Assembly (NCBI GenBank): GCA_900316205.1
Contig: ONBX01000001.1
Location: 1-64,000 of the forward strand
Reading direction: 5' to 3'
DNA from: an uncultured Eubacteriales bacterium
Lineage (GTDB): Bacteria > Bacillota > Clostridia > Oscillospirales > Oscillospiraceae
Length of the DNA stretch: 64,000 bases
Shown: piece by piece, positions 28,365-40,385 of the stretch
How positions within the stretch are numbered: position 1 is the first letter of the stretch
Layout: every line of letters begins with the position of its first letter
Notes under the pieces: model-generated
What the model was told of the DNA's origin: nothing
The model's input: only the letters and a program-made list of their open reading frames with translations
Databases searched by the model: none
Program-made: the position numbers and the translations under genes

Positions 28365-29102
28365 GTGATGAAAGAAACTTTGATCGCGTACATGAACTGC
28401 CAGTTCTCGCTCATACAGGTACTGGACTTCTGCGGGAGGCTGCTGCTGGCCTGCGCGCTGGGAGCGCTGATCGGCCTGGAGCGCAGCAAGCGCTTCAAGG
28501 AGGCCGGCATCCGCACCCATATCATCGTCTGCTGCGGCGCCGCTCTCATGATGCTCGTTTCCAAATACGGCTTTGCGGATCTGACCAACGCAGCGGGAGA
28601 CACGTTCAACGGCACCCGCGGGGCGGATCCGGCCCGCGTGGCGGCCCAGGTGGTCAGCGGCATCAGCTTTCTGGGCGCCGGCGTCATCTTCAAAAATGGC
28701 GGCACCATCAAGGGCCTGACCACGGCGGCCATGCTGTGGTTCACCGCCGGTGTGGGCCTGGCTGTGGGCTGCGGCATGATCTGGATCGCTATTCTGAGCA
28801 CCATCATCGTCTTCCTGGTCCAGGTCATCCTTCACCGCCATGCCGTGGGCGCCGACGCGTACTCCGGCAACCGTCTGCAGTTCACGGTGAAAAACGGCCA
28901 TGACTTCAACGCCGCCCTCACCGAGCAGCTGAAGAAGTGGGACGCCCAGATCACCGACAGCAAGGTGAACCGCCGCCGGGACGGCACCACCGAGTATGAG
29001 CTCACCATCCGCCGCCGTACCGAGATCAGCTATGACGAGATGAAGAGCTTCATGGAATCCCGGGAGGAGATCCTCAGTGCCAGCAACAGCCCCATGCGCT
29101 AA
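28365..29102 (+). CDS. MgtC/SapB family membrane protein (paralogue 2)
   Basis: 245 residues, closely similar along the whole length to the protein at 18045-18773. Both share RTHIIVCC, SKYGFADL, NGTRGADPARVAAQVVSG and the end EILSASNSPxR. The C-terminal domain after the helices is cytoplasmic. Two copies within 10 kb suggest duplication, possibly with divided regulation. A strong terminator follows. Confidence 0.88.
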   Translation: MMKETLIAYMNCQFSLIQVLDFCGRLLLACALGALIGLERSKRFKEAGIRTHIIVCCGAALMMLVSKYGFADLTNAAGDTFNGTRGADPARVAAQVVSGISFLGAGVIFKNGGTIKGLTTAAMLWFTAGVGLAVGCGMIWIAILSTIIVFLVQVILHRHAVGADAYSGNRLQFTVKNGHDFNAALTEQLKKWDAQITDSKVNRRRDGTTEYELTIRRRTEISYDEMKSFMESREEILSASNSPMR

Positions 29103-29117
29103 GCTGCATAAGATATG

Positions 29118-29147
29118 AAAATGCACCCCGAAAGGGGTGCATTTTTT
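29118..29147. terminator. bidirectional terminator between mgtC-type gene and citXG
   Basis: AAAATGCACCCC pairs with GGGGTGCATTTT around a GAAA tetraloop, followed by TT. The genes on either side converge on it. Confidence 0.88.
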
Positions 29148-29159
29148 GCGCGCGAAAAT

Positions 29160-30509
29160 TCAGACTTCCTTCCAGTCGAGGAGGAAATAGGCGGCGGCCA
29201 GCAGGTCCGCGCAGCCGCCGGGGGAGAGATCCTGCCGGATGAAGTCCCGGTCCAGCGCCTCGGCAAAGGAAAGGGGCGGGAAGGGCGTTTTGGCAAGCGT
29301 CTCCCGCAGGGCCTGGGACACGGCTTCCGCCTGCTTCGTCCCGCCGCGTTTGACCATGTTGCTGTCCTGCCCCAGAGCGATGAGATGCAGCAGCGCAGCC
29401 GCGCCGGCGTCATTCCGGTTGAGGCCGCGGGCCAAACCCTCCTCCAGCCGGGGCAGAGCGGTCTGCAGCAGCGAGGGGAGCCCCGCTGCCAGTTCGCCCC
29501 GGATGCCCCGGATACCGCAGGAGAGGTAGAGCCGTTCTCCCGCGCTGCGCGGGGCGGCACCCTGATCCAAAGCGGCAAAGTCAGCTTCGATCGCAGCGGT
29601 GCAAAGCTCTTTTGCGGCCTTGGCGATGGCATCCACGTCCCGGCAGGGCCCATCAGGCCTCCATAGCCTGCCGATGGCACCGCAGAGGGTCCCCAGGGTA
29701 AAGATGGCGCCCTTGTGGGTGTTGACGCCGCCGGTAGCATGGAACATGGCCGCCTCCGCCTGCAGGCCCAGCTGCCGCAGTTGCCGGAAGGCGGCGTCCG
29801 GCGGGTCTTTCGCGGTTTCCGCACCGGAGAGGAAGCAGTTCTTCCAGTAGCCGCGCAGGGCCTCTACGCTCTTGCGGAAGGTCTCCGGCGTCATGTCCCG
29901 GTGAGAGCCGTTGTTGTTTCGGTCCACCAGACCGGGCTTCGGGGTGGTGTCCACCTCGTCCAGCAGGGCTTTCGAGGCAAGCGCATCCAGCGCCTCGGCG
30001 TCTTCTGCCAGCAGGCCATTCCGCAGCAGTCCTGTGACGGCGGCGTCCAGCTCGGCGAGACTGTGCAGGCGGCGGGAGGCGCAGCCCCGGCCCTGCCTGC
30101 CGCAGACCAGGCAGCGGCGCTCTTCCTGCCGTGCCAGCTTCTGCCCGTCGGTTCCGATCACGTCCAGATCGAAAAGCCGCCCCAGGGGACTGCTTTCTTC
30201 GATCTCCAGGCAGAGCGCCTTGATCTCCTCCGCCTTCGCCTCCACGGCGCAGAGAAGCTCGCATCCCGTGGCTTCCCGGAGCTCTTCCCGGGAGAGAAGC
30301 ACAAAACCGGCGCCTCTCAGTGCCTTATCCAGGCGGCGAAGCCCCGCGTCAAAACCCCGGCGGATCAGGGGACTGTCCTTGACCGGCCCGGGGATATTCA
30401 TGGTGAAGGACAGGACCGGACGGTGAAACTGCCCCAGCAGCTCCCGCTGCTTCCAGGCCCGGCGTTCCCGGGTGTCCAGCACTTCCTGGAGACTGATCTC
30501 TCGCATCAA
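29160..30509 (-). CDS. citXG: fused CitX-CitG: apo-citrate lyase phosphoribosyl-dephospho-CoA transferase and triphosphoribosyl-dephospho-CoA synthase
   Basis: 449 residues. The N-terminal part (about 1-165) is CitX-like: MNIPGPVKD, FDLDVIGTDG and CLVCGRQGRGCASRR. The rest is CitG-like: TPKPGLVDRNNNGSHRDM, GGVNTHKGAIF and GQDSNMVKRGG. CitG makes the prosthetic group and CitX attaches it to CitD. It is the last gene of the cit operon and overlaps citC by 4 nt. Confidence 0.93.
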   Translation of the reverse strand: MMREISLQEVLDTRERRAWKQRELLGQFHRPVLSFTMNIPGPVKDSPLIRRGFDAGLRRLDKALRGAGFVLLSREELREATGCELLCAVEAKAEEIKALCLEIEESSPLGRLFDLDVIGTDGQKLARQEERRCLVCGRQGRGCASRRLHSLAELDAAVTGLLRNGLLAEDAEALDALASKALLDEVDTTPKPGLVDRNNNGSHRDMTPETFRKSVEALRGYWKNCFLSGAETAKDPPDAAFRQLRQLGLQAEAAMFHATGGVNTHKGAIFTLGTLCGAIGRLWRPDGPCRDVDAIAKAAKELCTAAIEADFAALDQGAAPRSAGERLYLSCGIRGIRGELAAGLPSLLQTALPRLEEGLARGLNRNDAGAAALLHLIALGQDSNMVKRGGTKQAEAVSQALRETLAKTPFPPLSFAEALDRDFIRQDLSPGGCADLLAAAYFLLDWKEV

Positions 30510-31543
30510 TAATGCCTCGCTTCTTCCATGGCGCGGATGGCGGCGATCACCGGGGCCGCCTCGGCGCTCTCAAAATATCGCAGGCTGCTCTCCGGCAGCA
30601 TAAAGGCCGCGGAAGCCAGATCCCCGTCGTGAATGGCCTGGCGCACCGAGCTTGCGCTGACGGTCTCTCCCCGCAGGGCAAGCCTTGGGATCTCCCGGAA
30701 GCGGATCCCCAGGGCGGGAAGCTCCCGTGCCATGGTCTCGTTGTAGAGCGCCGTAACATGGCTGCTCTTCTCTTCGCCCACATAGCGGCTCTCGATCCCC
30801 AGGGCCGCCGCGATCTTCCCGAACACCGCCAGATCCAGCCTGGCGTGGGCCAGGATGGCCGCGTCCTCATCCCGCAGAAAGTAGCTGGGGAAGGTGGCGG
30901 AGGAGATAATATAGGGACCGGAATCGTGGAGGATCACGTTGGGCAGGTCTTCTGTGCCTTCCCGCACCAGACGTCTGCGCACCGCAAAGGGGATGGGGCC
31001 CGCCTCCTCGCTGAGAAGAAAGAGATGGACCCAGTCGTTCTCCCTGGCGGCCTGCTCGATCAGGTGCCGGTGCCCCATGGTAAAGGGGTTGGCGTTCATC
31101 ACAACGGCGGCGCATGCGCCGGGCTGCCGGGTCTTGGCAAGGCCCTTCAGGCAGCGGTCGAAGCCATCCCGCCGGTTTTCCAGAAACACCAGCTCGCCCT
31201 CCACCCGGGCGATCTCATAAAAACCCAGGTCCGCGAAGATCCGGGCGTTTTTTGCTTTCGTATAGAGAAACACGTGACTGTTGCCCTGCTGCATCTGCCG
31301 CTCCAGCAGATGGCTCACCACCTGGTTCATGAGCCCCTCGCCCCGATGCTCCGAAGAGACGGCGAGGCAGCGCAGGGTATTTTTGAAGCTGCTGCCGGTG
31401 GCAATCAGCGTACCGTCGTCCTCAAAGACACCGCAGCTGTAGTCCAGGTTCTTGTCCCGCCGGATGCCCTCTGCCAGAAGGAGCGCGTCCATCTGCTCCT
31501 GGGAGCGGCGGTCATAGGAATAGATCTCGCCGAGAGATGCCAT
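30506..31543 (-). CDS. citC: [citrate (pro-3S)-lyase] ligase
   Basis: 345 residues from the ATG at 31543; another ATG at 31549 is too close to the GAGG box. An N-terminal GNAT-like region (about 1-110) precedes a nucleotidyltransferase domain with NANPFTMGHRHLIEQA. CitC acetylates the thiol of the citrate lyase prosthetic group with acetate and ATP, turning the enzyme on. It lies downstream of the transporter gene after a small hairpin. Confidence 0.92.
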   Translation of the reverse strand: MASLGEIYSYDRRSQEQMDALLLAEGIRRDKNLDYSCGVFEDDGTLIATGSSFKNTLRCLAVSSEHRGEGLMNQVVSHLLERQMQQGNSHVFLYTKAKNARIFADLGFYEIARVEGELVFLENRRDGFDRCLKGLAKTRQPGACAAVVMNANPFTMGHRHLIEQAARENDWVHLFLLSEEAGPIPFAVRRRLVREGTEDLPNVILHDSGPYIISSATFPSYFLRDEDAAILAHARLDLAVFGKIAAALGIESRYVGEEKSSHVTALYNETMARELPALGIRFREIPRLALRGETVSASSVRQAIHDGDLASAAFMLPESSLRYFESAEAAPVIAAIRAMEEARHY

Positions 31544-31565
31544 GGTCATACCTCACTTCAAAAAG

Positions 31566-31593
31566 GATCCCCCTGATGAAAACCAGGGGGATC
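31566..31593 (-). terminator. hairpin between the citrate transporter and citC
   Basis: A 10-bp stem GATCCCCCTG/CAGGGGGATC with an 8-nt loop and short T content. It probably acts as a partial terminator or mRNA stabiliser inside the operon. Confidence 0.45.
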
Positions 31594-31618
31594 GATTTGC
31601 TGTTGTGTTGCTCTGGGC

Positions 31619-33031
31619 TTACAGGGGCATTACGCCGATGATCACAGCGAAGAGCATGCAGAGGATGGAGAAGATCCACACATAGAAGAAGCTGTTCTTG
31701 ATGTGGTCCTTGATATCCACGTCCGCAAGACCGGTGCCAAGCAGGGTGGCGGGCACCATGGGACTGATGAAGGTGGCGCAGTTGCGGCAGACCACCATGG
31801 CCACGGCGATGGGCAGAGCCTCCACGCCGAAGGCGGCGCCGATGCTGATGATGACGGGCATGAGGCCGTAGAAGTAGGAGTCGGTATCGAAGGCCAGGGC
31901 CAGAGGCACGGACAGGAAGCCGATGACCAGAGGCAGATTCTGACCCAGGAACTCAGGCAGGATGCCGGAGATGATACCGGCCAGGCAGCGCACCACAGAG
32001 GGGACCGCATCCGCGGGCAGCTCCATGACCTTGGCGGAGATGACCTTGCCGTCGGCTCCGATGCTGGAGGTGAGCACGCCCATCAGGACGGCGGCGCCCA
32101 TCAGGGTGGAGCACATCATCAGAGCGGGGCCGGCATGGAGGTTGATGATCTTCTTGTGCATCTTGGCGGTGAAGCCGTAGTTGACGAAGAGTGCGATGGC
32201 GCAGCCGATCATGAAGGGGAAGTAGGAGGGCAGATCGAAGCCGTCGCCCCAGATCAGCAGAAAGATGACGCCGATGGTCAGGAGAATGTTGAACCAGAAG
32301 AGCTTGGGACGGGCCAGATCGTTCTGGGCCTCCTCGGAAGCCTCTTCCAGGTCCACAGTGCCTTCGATCTCAGCCAGCTTGCCGTTGAGGCCCGCGCCGC
32401 GCTTCTTCTCCTGCAGACCGGTGAGGAAAGCGTGGACCAGAGCCAGGACGATACCGAAGATCTGGATGGGCAGGATGGTCTGCCAAAGGCTGCCGGCCTC
32501 AATGCCGAGAACGGAGGCGGCACGCATGGTGGGGCCGGCCCAGGGCATCAGGTTCAGAACGCCCATGGCCAGGACTGCGATGCGCAGCAGGGAGGTCTTG
32601 CGCATGTGCATCCGCTTGAAGACGGGCAGCATGGCGGGGACCACGATGCAGAAGGTGGAGGCGCCGCCGCCGTCCAGGTGGCCGATCAGCGCGATGACCG
32701 CGGTCATGATGCACACGCCGATGACGCTGTCGCCCACCAGCTTCATGAGTTTGTTGATGATGACGTCAAACATGCCCGCGTCTGTCATGATGCCGAAGTA
32801 CAGCACCGAGAACACGAACAGCGCGGCGGTGGGGCCGGTGCTGGAGAAACCAGACTTGAGCATGGCGGAGAAGTTCTCGCCGGTGATCCGGCCGCCGATG
32901 ATCAGGATCAGGGCCAGGAGGGTGGGCCATACGATGAAGGCGATGGCCGGCTGGGTTTTGCTCTTGAACAGGGTGACAACGATGGCTATGATGGTCAGCA
33001 AGCCAAGGATGCCAACTAAGGTTTCGCTCAT
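31619..33031 (-). CDS. CitMHS-family citrate transporter
   Basis: 470 residues, about 12 hydrophobic helices with a charged central loop near residues 210-245. The family pattern includes ALIGHLDGGGASTF and LNLMPWAGPTMRAASVLG in the first half and FISPMVPATLLGTGLAD near the end. CitMHS proteins import citrate, often as a metal complex, with protons. Its place between citF and citC indicates citrate uptake for the lyase. Confidence 0.88.
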   Translation of the reverse strand: MSETLVGILGLLTIIAIVVTLFKSKTQPAIAFIVWPTLLALILIIGGRITGENFSAMLKSGFSSTGPTAALFVFSVLYFGIMTDAGMFDVIINKLMKLVGDSVIGVCIMTAVIALIGHLDGGGASTFCIVVPAMLPVFKRMHMRKTSLLRIAVLAMGVLNLMPWAGPTMRAASVLGIEAGSLWQTILPIQIFGIVLALVHAFLTGLQEKKRGAGLNGKLAEIEGTVDLEEASEEAQNDLARPKLFWFNILLTIGVIFLLIWGDGFDLPSYFPFMIGCAIALFVNYGFTAKMHKKIINLHAGPALMMCSTLMGAAVLMGVLTSSIGADGKVISAKVMELPADAVPSVVRCLAGIISGILPEFLGQNLPLVIGFLSVPLALAFDTDSYFYGLMPVIISIGAAFGVEALPIAVAMVVCRNCATFISPMVPATLLGTGLADVDIKDHIKNSFFYVWIFSILCMLFAVIIGVMPL

Positions 33032-33098
33032 GTTTTTCCCTCACTTTTCTATCAATTTGAAACGAGAAGGCGCTGCCTTCTTTTTTCACAGGGGGAGC

Positions 33099-34664
33099 TC
33101 AGTCTCTGTACAACGTATAGGGCCTGATCTTGCGAACCACGTCCAGAATGGTGCCGTCCCGGGCCTCCAGCACGGCCACGACTTCGTCCTCCCACTGCAG
33201 ATCGTCAGGCCGGCCTACCAGAGAGTAGGCCTTCTCCTTCAACTCCTCCACGGTGACGTGGGGGATGCCGGCCTTGTCCAGGCACTCGATCAGATCGGGA
33301 CGCAGGGGGTTCACGGCGATGCCGTAATCGGTGACCAGCACGTCCACGCAGTCGCCCGGGGTGGTGACGGTGACCACGTGCTCGCAGACCGTGGCCATAC
33401 GGCCGCGGATCAACGGAGTCACGATGATGCAACACTTGGCGCCGGCTGCGGTGTCCGGGTGGCCGCCGGGGGCGCCGCGGAGCACGCCGTCAGAGCCGGT
33501 GAGGACATTGACGTTGAAGCCGGTGTCGATCTCCAGAGCGGCCAGCACCACGAAGTCCAGCTTGTTGACGAAGGCGCCCTTGTTGGCGGGGTTGGCGTAC
33601 TGGGAGGCGGACATTTCAAAGTGGTTGGGGGTCTGGTTGATGGAATTCACCGCGTCCAGGTCGAAGTCCTGCACGTCGATGACCTTGCCCACCTTCCCCT
33701 TCTTGAGAAGCTCCACCATGGGGCCGCAGATGCCGCCGATGGCCCAGCCCATCTTGATGTTCCGCTCGTCCATGTACTTTTCCAGGAACAGGTTCGCCGC
33801 CAGGGAAGGACCGCCCACGCCGGTCTGGAAGGAGAAGCCCTCCTTGAAATAAGGCGTGGAAGCGATGACCTTGGCCACGTTCTCCGCCATCATCAGATCC
33901 CTGGGGTTCTGACTGATGCGGGCGGCGGCGGAGGCGATCTTCTTGGGATTGCCGATGGAGTCCACTACCACGACGGCGTCCACGTCGATGGCCTCCACAG
34001 AGGCGGGCATGTTGGGGAAGTCCACCAGACAGTCGGTGACCACCACCACGTGGTCGGCGTACTTGGCGTCGGTCATGGCATAACCCATGGAGCCGCAGTT
34101 GGACTTGCCGCCGATGCCGCGGCAGTTGCCCACGCAGTCACTGGTGGGAGCGGCGATGAAGGCGATGTCGATGTGGACCTCTCCGCCCTCAATGGCGCGG
34201 GGACGTCCGCCGTGGCTGCGGATGATGGCGGGGGTCTTCAGCTTGCCGGCGGAGACCACTTCGCCCATACGGCCGCGGATGCCGCTGGTCTGGATGCCGA
34301 TGACCTTGCCCTGTTCGATGTAATCGGCAATGGGGTCGTGGGCATTGCCCAGAGAGGATGCGGCGATGGTCAGATCCTCCAGACCCAGTTCCTCAATGGC
34401 GGCCTTCATGACCATGTTCACCACATAGTCGCCGTCCCGCAGGTGATGGTGGAAGGAGAAGGTCATGCCGCTTCTGGCGCCGCACTGCCGGAGCGCGTCC
34501 GCCAGCGTTTCCACCAGCTTGCTCTCCTGGGGCTTCTCATAGCGGCGGGTGCGGGGGGACGCCTTCTGGATGTACTTGCCATCCATGTAATTCTTGCCCT
34601 GATAGACTTCTCTGCCGTCCTTCAGCAGGAAGTCAGGGATCTCTCTGCCAACTGCGTTTTTCAT
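33099..34664 (-). CDS. citF: citrate lyase alpha subunit (citrate:acetyl-ACP transferase)
   Basis: 521 residues, full length. It begins MKNAVGREIPDFLL and contains TFSFHHHLRDGDYVVNMV, TSGIRGRMGE and GTILDVVRKI, typical of CitF. It exchanges acetyl for citryl on the acyl carrier subunit. The start overlaps the citE stop by 4 nt. Confidence 0.95.
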   Translation of the reverse strand: MKNAVGREIPDFLLKDGREVYQGKNYMDGKYIQKASPRTRRYEKPQESKLVETLADALRQCGARSGMTFSFHHHLRDGDYVVNMVMKAAIEELGLEDLTIAASSLGNAHDPIADYIEQGKVIGIQTSGIRGRMGEVVSAGKLKTPAIIRSHGGRPRAIEGGEVHIDIAFIAAPTSDCVGNCRGIGGKSNCGSMGYAMTDAKYADHVVVVTDCLVDFPNMPASVEAIDVDAVVVVDSIGNPKKIASAAARISQNPRDLMMAENVAKVIASTPYFKEGFSFQTGVGGPSLAANLFLEKYMDERNIKMGWAIGGICGPMVELLKKGKVGKVIDVQDFDLDAVNSINQTPNHFEMSASQYANPANKGAFVNKLDFVVLAALEIDTGFNVNVLTGSDGVLRGAPGGHPDTAAGAKCCIIVTPLIRGRMATVCEHVVTVTTPGDCVDVLVTDYGIAVNPLRPDLIECLDKAGIPHVTVEELKEKAYSLVGRPDDLQWEDEVVAVLEARDGTILDVVRKIRPYTLYRD

Positions 34665-35575
34665 ACCAGATCACCCTCCCAGAGCCCGCAGGCGCGGGCA
34701 AGCTTCAAGGTCCTCTCGGCACCGGGGATGAAAGCAATGTCGATCATCTTGCCGTCCACGGTAAAGACGCCCACGCCCGCGGCACTCTGCTCACGATAGG
34801 CGCGCACGATCTTCTCCGCCTGGCGGATCTCCTTCTCGGTGGGAGCGAAGACCTGGTGGACAAAACGGATCTGCTTGGGGTTGATGAGGCTCTTGCCGTC
34901 AAAGCCCATGGCCTTGTTCTGCAGCACCTCGGCCTCGAAGCCCTCCTGATCGTCCAGATTGGTAAACACGGTGTCAAAGCACTGGATGCCGGCGGCGCGG
35001 GCCGCAATCAGCATCTGTCCCCGGGCGACCATCATGTCCACGCCGTCCCGCTGGGGCGTGGTCTGCATGCACTTGCGGAAGTCGCCGCCGGAGATGGCCA
35101 CGCCGAACATCCGGGGAGAAGCGGCGCAGATCTCATAGGCGTTCAGGATGCCCTTGGGGCTTTCCAGGGCTGCCATCAGAAGGGTCCGGCCTTTCTCCAC
35201 GCCGAATTCTTCCTCGGCGGCTTCCACGGCCTTTTCCACGGTCAGCACGTCCTGGGCGCTCTCGCACTTGGCGATACGGATGCCGTCGGCCCCGCCGGCT
35301 ACGCACACGCGGATGTCCTCCTGCCAGTGGGGGGTGTCCAACCCGTTGATGCGCACGATCACTTCGGTATCACCGTAATCGATGGTTTTCAGCGCGTGAT
35401 ACAGGGAGAAGCGGGCCGCGTCCTTCTGATTCTCGGCAACGGCGTCCTCCAGGTCCAGCATGATGCTGTCACAGCCGTAGATGTAGGCGTCTTTGATGAG
35501 GCCCGGTTTCTGCGCGTTCATGAACATCATGGTCCGGCGCAGGCGGAAGCGCTCCGGTCTCGGTCTCGGGATCAT
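34661..35575 (-). CDS. citE: citrate lyase beta subunit (citryl-ACP lyase)
   Basis: 304 residues of the HpcH/HpaI-CitE aldolase fold. The N-terminal RRTMMFMNAQKPG, DSIMLDLEDAV, the metal ligand glutamate in LMAALESPKG, and SLINPKQI are recognisable. It cleaves citryl-ACP into oxaloacetate and acetyl-ACP. It overlaps citD and citF by 4 nt on each side. Confidence 0.95.
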   Translation of the reverse strand: MIPRPRPERFRLRRTMMFMNAQKPGLIKDAYIYGCDSIMLDLEDAVAENQKDAARFSLYHALKTIDYGDTEVIVRINGLDTPHWQEDIRVCVAGGADGIRIAKCESAQDVLTVEKAVEAAEEEFGVEKGRTLLMAALESPKGILNAYEICAASPRMFGVAISGGDFRKCMQTTPQRDGVDMMVARGQMLIAARAAGIQCFDTVFTNLDDQEGFEAEVLQNKAMGFDGKSLINPKQIRFVHQVFAPTEKEIRQAEKIVRAYREQSAAGVGVFTVDGKMIDIAFIPGAERTLKLARACGLWEGDLV

Positions 35576-35874
35576 CTGATCACACCTCCCCAGGGAATGT
35601 TGGCGTCAGAAGCGCCGCAGCTGCGGAAGACCGCGCATTCCACGCGTGCCTTGATGGTGCAGTCCAGCGCACCCTTGTCCAGCACGGTGATCCGGACTTT
35701 ATCCACGCCCAGACGCTCCAGCGTCTGGAGAACGGTGTCCTTGATCTGGCGTCCGTACTGGTTCATGACGCTGCTTTCCAGATAGATCTCGACCCCTTCT
35801 TCGATGGGTTCCACAGCTACCTGGACGTCACTGGATTCCAGAGTCCCGGCGATGGCCGGTTTCAGAATTTCCAT
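35572..35874 (-). CDS. citD: citrate lyase acyl carrier protein (gamma subunit)
   Basis: 100 residues from the ATG at 35874, with AAGGAGGAG just upstream; an in-frame extension to 36024 would include the promoter and is rejected. The prosthetic-group serine lies in GTLESSD near residues 11-17. It is the first gene of the cit operon, order D-E-F-transporter-C-XG. Confidence 0.93.
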   Translation of the reverse strand: MEILKPAIAGTLESSDVQVAVEPIEEGVEIYLESSVMNQYGRQIKDTVLQTLERLGVDKVRITVLDKGALDCTIKARVECAVFRSCGASDANIPWGGVIR

Positions 35875-35920
35875 AAGCCACTCCTCCTTTTGCAATTTAA
35901 CAGGTAAAATAACCGGAAAC

Positions 35921-35949
35921 ATTATAGCATATGCCGGCGGGATACGCAA
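35921..35949 (-). promoter_or_regulatory. promoter of the citrate lyase operon
   Basis: On the minus strand TTGCGT and TATAAT are 17 bp apart, with the -10 box about 46 nt upstream of the citD start. Confidence 0.7.
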
Positions 35950-36096
35950 TGAATTTTTGTGGGTATTCACCAAGCGGAAAAGGGAGCTTTCGGCATGTTT
36001 TTGTTGGGAATCCCGTACAGGCATCTTGCAAAAATCGTCAAGAAAATAACGATCAAGCGTGAAAAAAAGTGAAAAATGACATGGGGATAAATGGAA

Positions 36097-36145
36097 AACT
36101 GACAGAAAAAAACGTCGGTTTTCCGAAAGTTTTTTCTGTCAGTTT
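36097..36145 (-). terminator. long hairpin terminator after the lipoate ligase gene
   Basis: AAACTGACAGAAAAAA pairs perfectly with TTTTTTCTGTCAGTTT around a 17-nt loop. It abuts the stop codon. The rest of 35950-36096 is AT-rich with no gene seen. Confidence 0.75.
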
Positions 36146-37143
36146 CAGCTGCAAAGCAGGGAAAGGAACTGTTCTGTTTTCAATCCGATAAAGAAAGGGG
36201 AGACATCTAGTCCCTCCAGGGCGGAAAGGAGGGCCTCCCGATTCAGGGGATGACCCCTCAGCCGCCCTTCAAGCTCCTCCGGTTCCTCCATGCTGAAGAA
36301 GTCTCCGCAGAAGGAAATGGCGGCGATGCGCCCGTGCTCGATCTGCAGCCTGGCTTCCACTGTGCCGCAGCCTTCAAAGCGCTGCCGGCGCACAAGCGAG
36401 CAGGGCGGGGAAGCGCCCACGGTCCAATCCCAGCTGCGGTAGCGGTTCTCGCTGAGCCGGCCAATCTCCTCCAGCTGCTCCGGGGAGAGCGTCAGCTCCC
36501 CGCCGGGATGCTCTTTCAGCACTTCCTCCAGCAGCAGCTCCCGGAAGCGGGGCAGATCGATCTCCTCCGGCAGAAAGGGGCGCAGATTGGTCACCCGGCT
36601 GCGCACCGAGGACAGACCCTTGGAGCGGATCTTTTCCGGGTCCACCCGCAGGGCGCGGGAGACCACGCTCAGGTCTGAATCGATGAGCAGGGTCCCGTGG
36701 TGCAGCACCCTGCCTCTGTACAGATGCTGGGCGCTGCCGGAAAACTTCTGGCCGTTCACGGTCATGTCGTTGCGCCCGCTGAGCGCGGCCGGCACGCCGA
36801 GACGGTGGAGCAGACGCAGCACCGGCTCGCAGAACATGGCCATGTCCGGGGCCTTGCTGCCCCGAGCGTCGGTGATGACGGAGTAGTTGAGATTGCCCAG
36901 GTCGTGGTACACGGCCCCACCGCCGGAGAGACGCCGGACCAACTGGATGCCCTTGGTCTCCACAAAGGCCCGGTCGATCTCGGCCAAGGCGTCCTGATGG
37001 CGGCCGATGACCACGGCGCTGCGGTTCTGCCAGAGGAGAAAGCAGTTATGGCCCCTGGGCAGGGTGTCAAAGATCACCTGCTCCGTGGCCAGGTTCCGGG
37101 CAGCGTCGGTGCTTTTCAAGATGAGATAGGAGAAAGCGCTCAT
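36145..37143 (-). CDS. lplA: lipoate-protein ligase A
   Basis: 332 residues from the second ATG (37143), which has better spacing to AAGAGG than the ATG at 37152. The catalytic domain includes RRLSGGGAVYHDLGNLNYS, the conserved lysine in GQKFSGSAQ, and HHGTLLIDSDL. The C-terminal accessory domain follows. It attaches scavenged lipoate, via lipoyl-AMP, to dehydrogenase or glycine-cleavage proteins. No partner gene is adjacent. Confidence 0.9.
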   Translation of the reverse strand: MSAFSYLILKSTDAARNLATEQVIFDTLPRGHNCFLLWQNRSAVVIGRHQDALAEIDRAFVETKGIQLVRRLSGGGAVYHDLGNLNYSVITDARGSKAPDMAMFCEPVLRLLHRLGVPAALSGRNDMTVNGQKFSGSAQHLYRGRVLHHGTLLIDSDLSVVSRALRVDPEKIRSKGLSSVRSRVTNLRPFLPEEIDLPRFRELLLEEVLKEHPGGELTLSPEQLEEIGRLSENRYRSWDWTVGASPPCSLVRRQRFEGCGTVEARLQIEHGRIAAISFCGDFFSMEEPEELEGRLRGHPLNREALLSALEGLDVSPFFIGLKTEQFLSLLCS

Positions 37144-37220
37144 AGGTGCCATCCTCTTTCAAGCGGCATTCCGGGCGATGAAGCGCCGGGTTTCCTGCAG
37201 GTTTAGAACCATTTTCCTTT

Positions 37221-40298
<3,078 letters not shown>

Positions 40299-40327
40299 CT
40301 ATATGTTATAATGGTGATAGGGACAGG

Positions 40328-40363
40328 AAAAACGCTCCCCCGCCGGGGCAGGAGAGCGTTTTC
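40328..40363 (-). terminator. intrinsic terminator after the DUF937 gene
   Basis: On the minus strand AAAACGCTC pairs with GAGCGTTTT around a GC-rich inner stem, followed by TTTC. It lies between the DUF937 stop and the lacZ start. Confidence 0.7.
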
Positions 40364-40385
40364 TTGTCGAAGAATGTGGGGCAGA

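Noticed and set aside
26148..29126. 992-residue antisense open frame over hppA and mgtC
   Set aside because: His/Gly/Ala/Gln-rich shadow; both sense genes are unmistakable.
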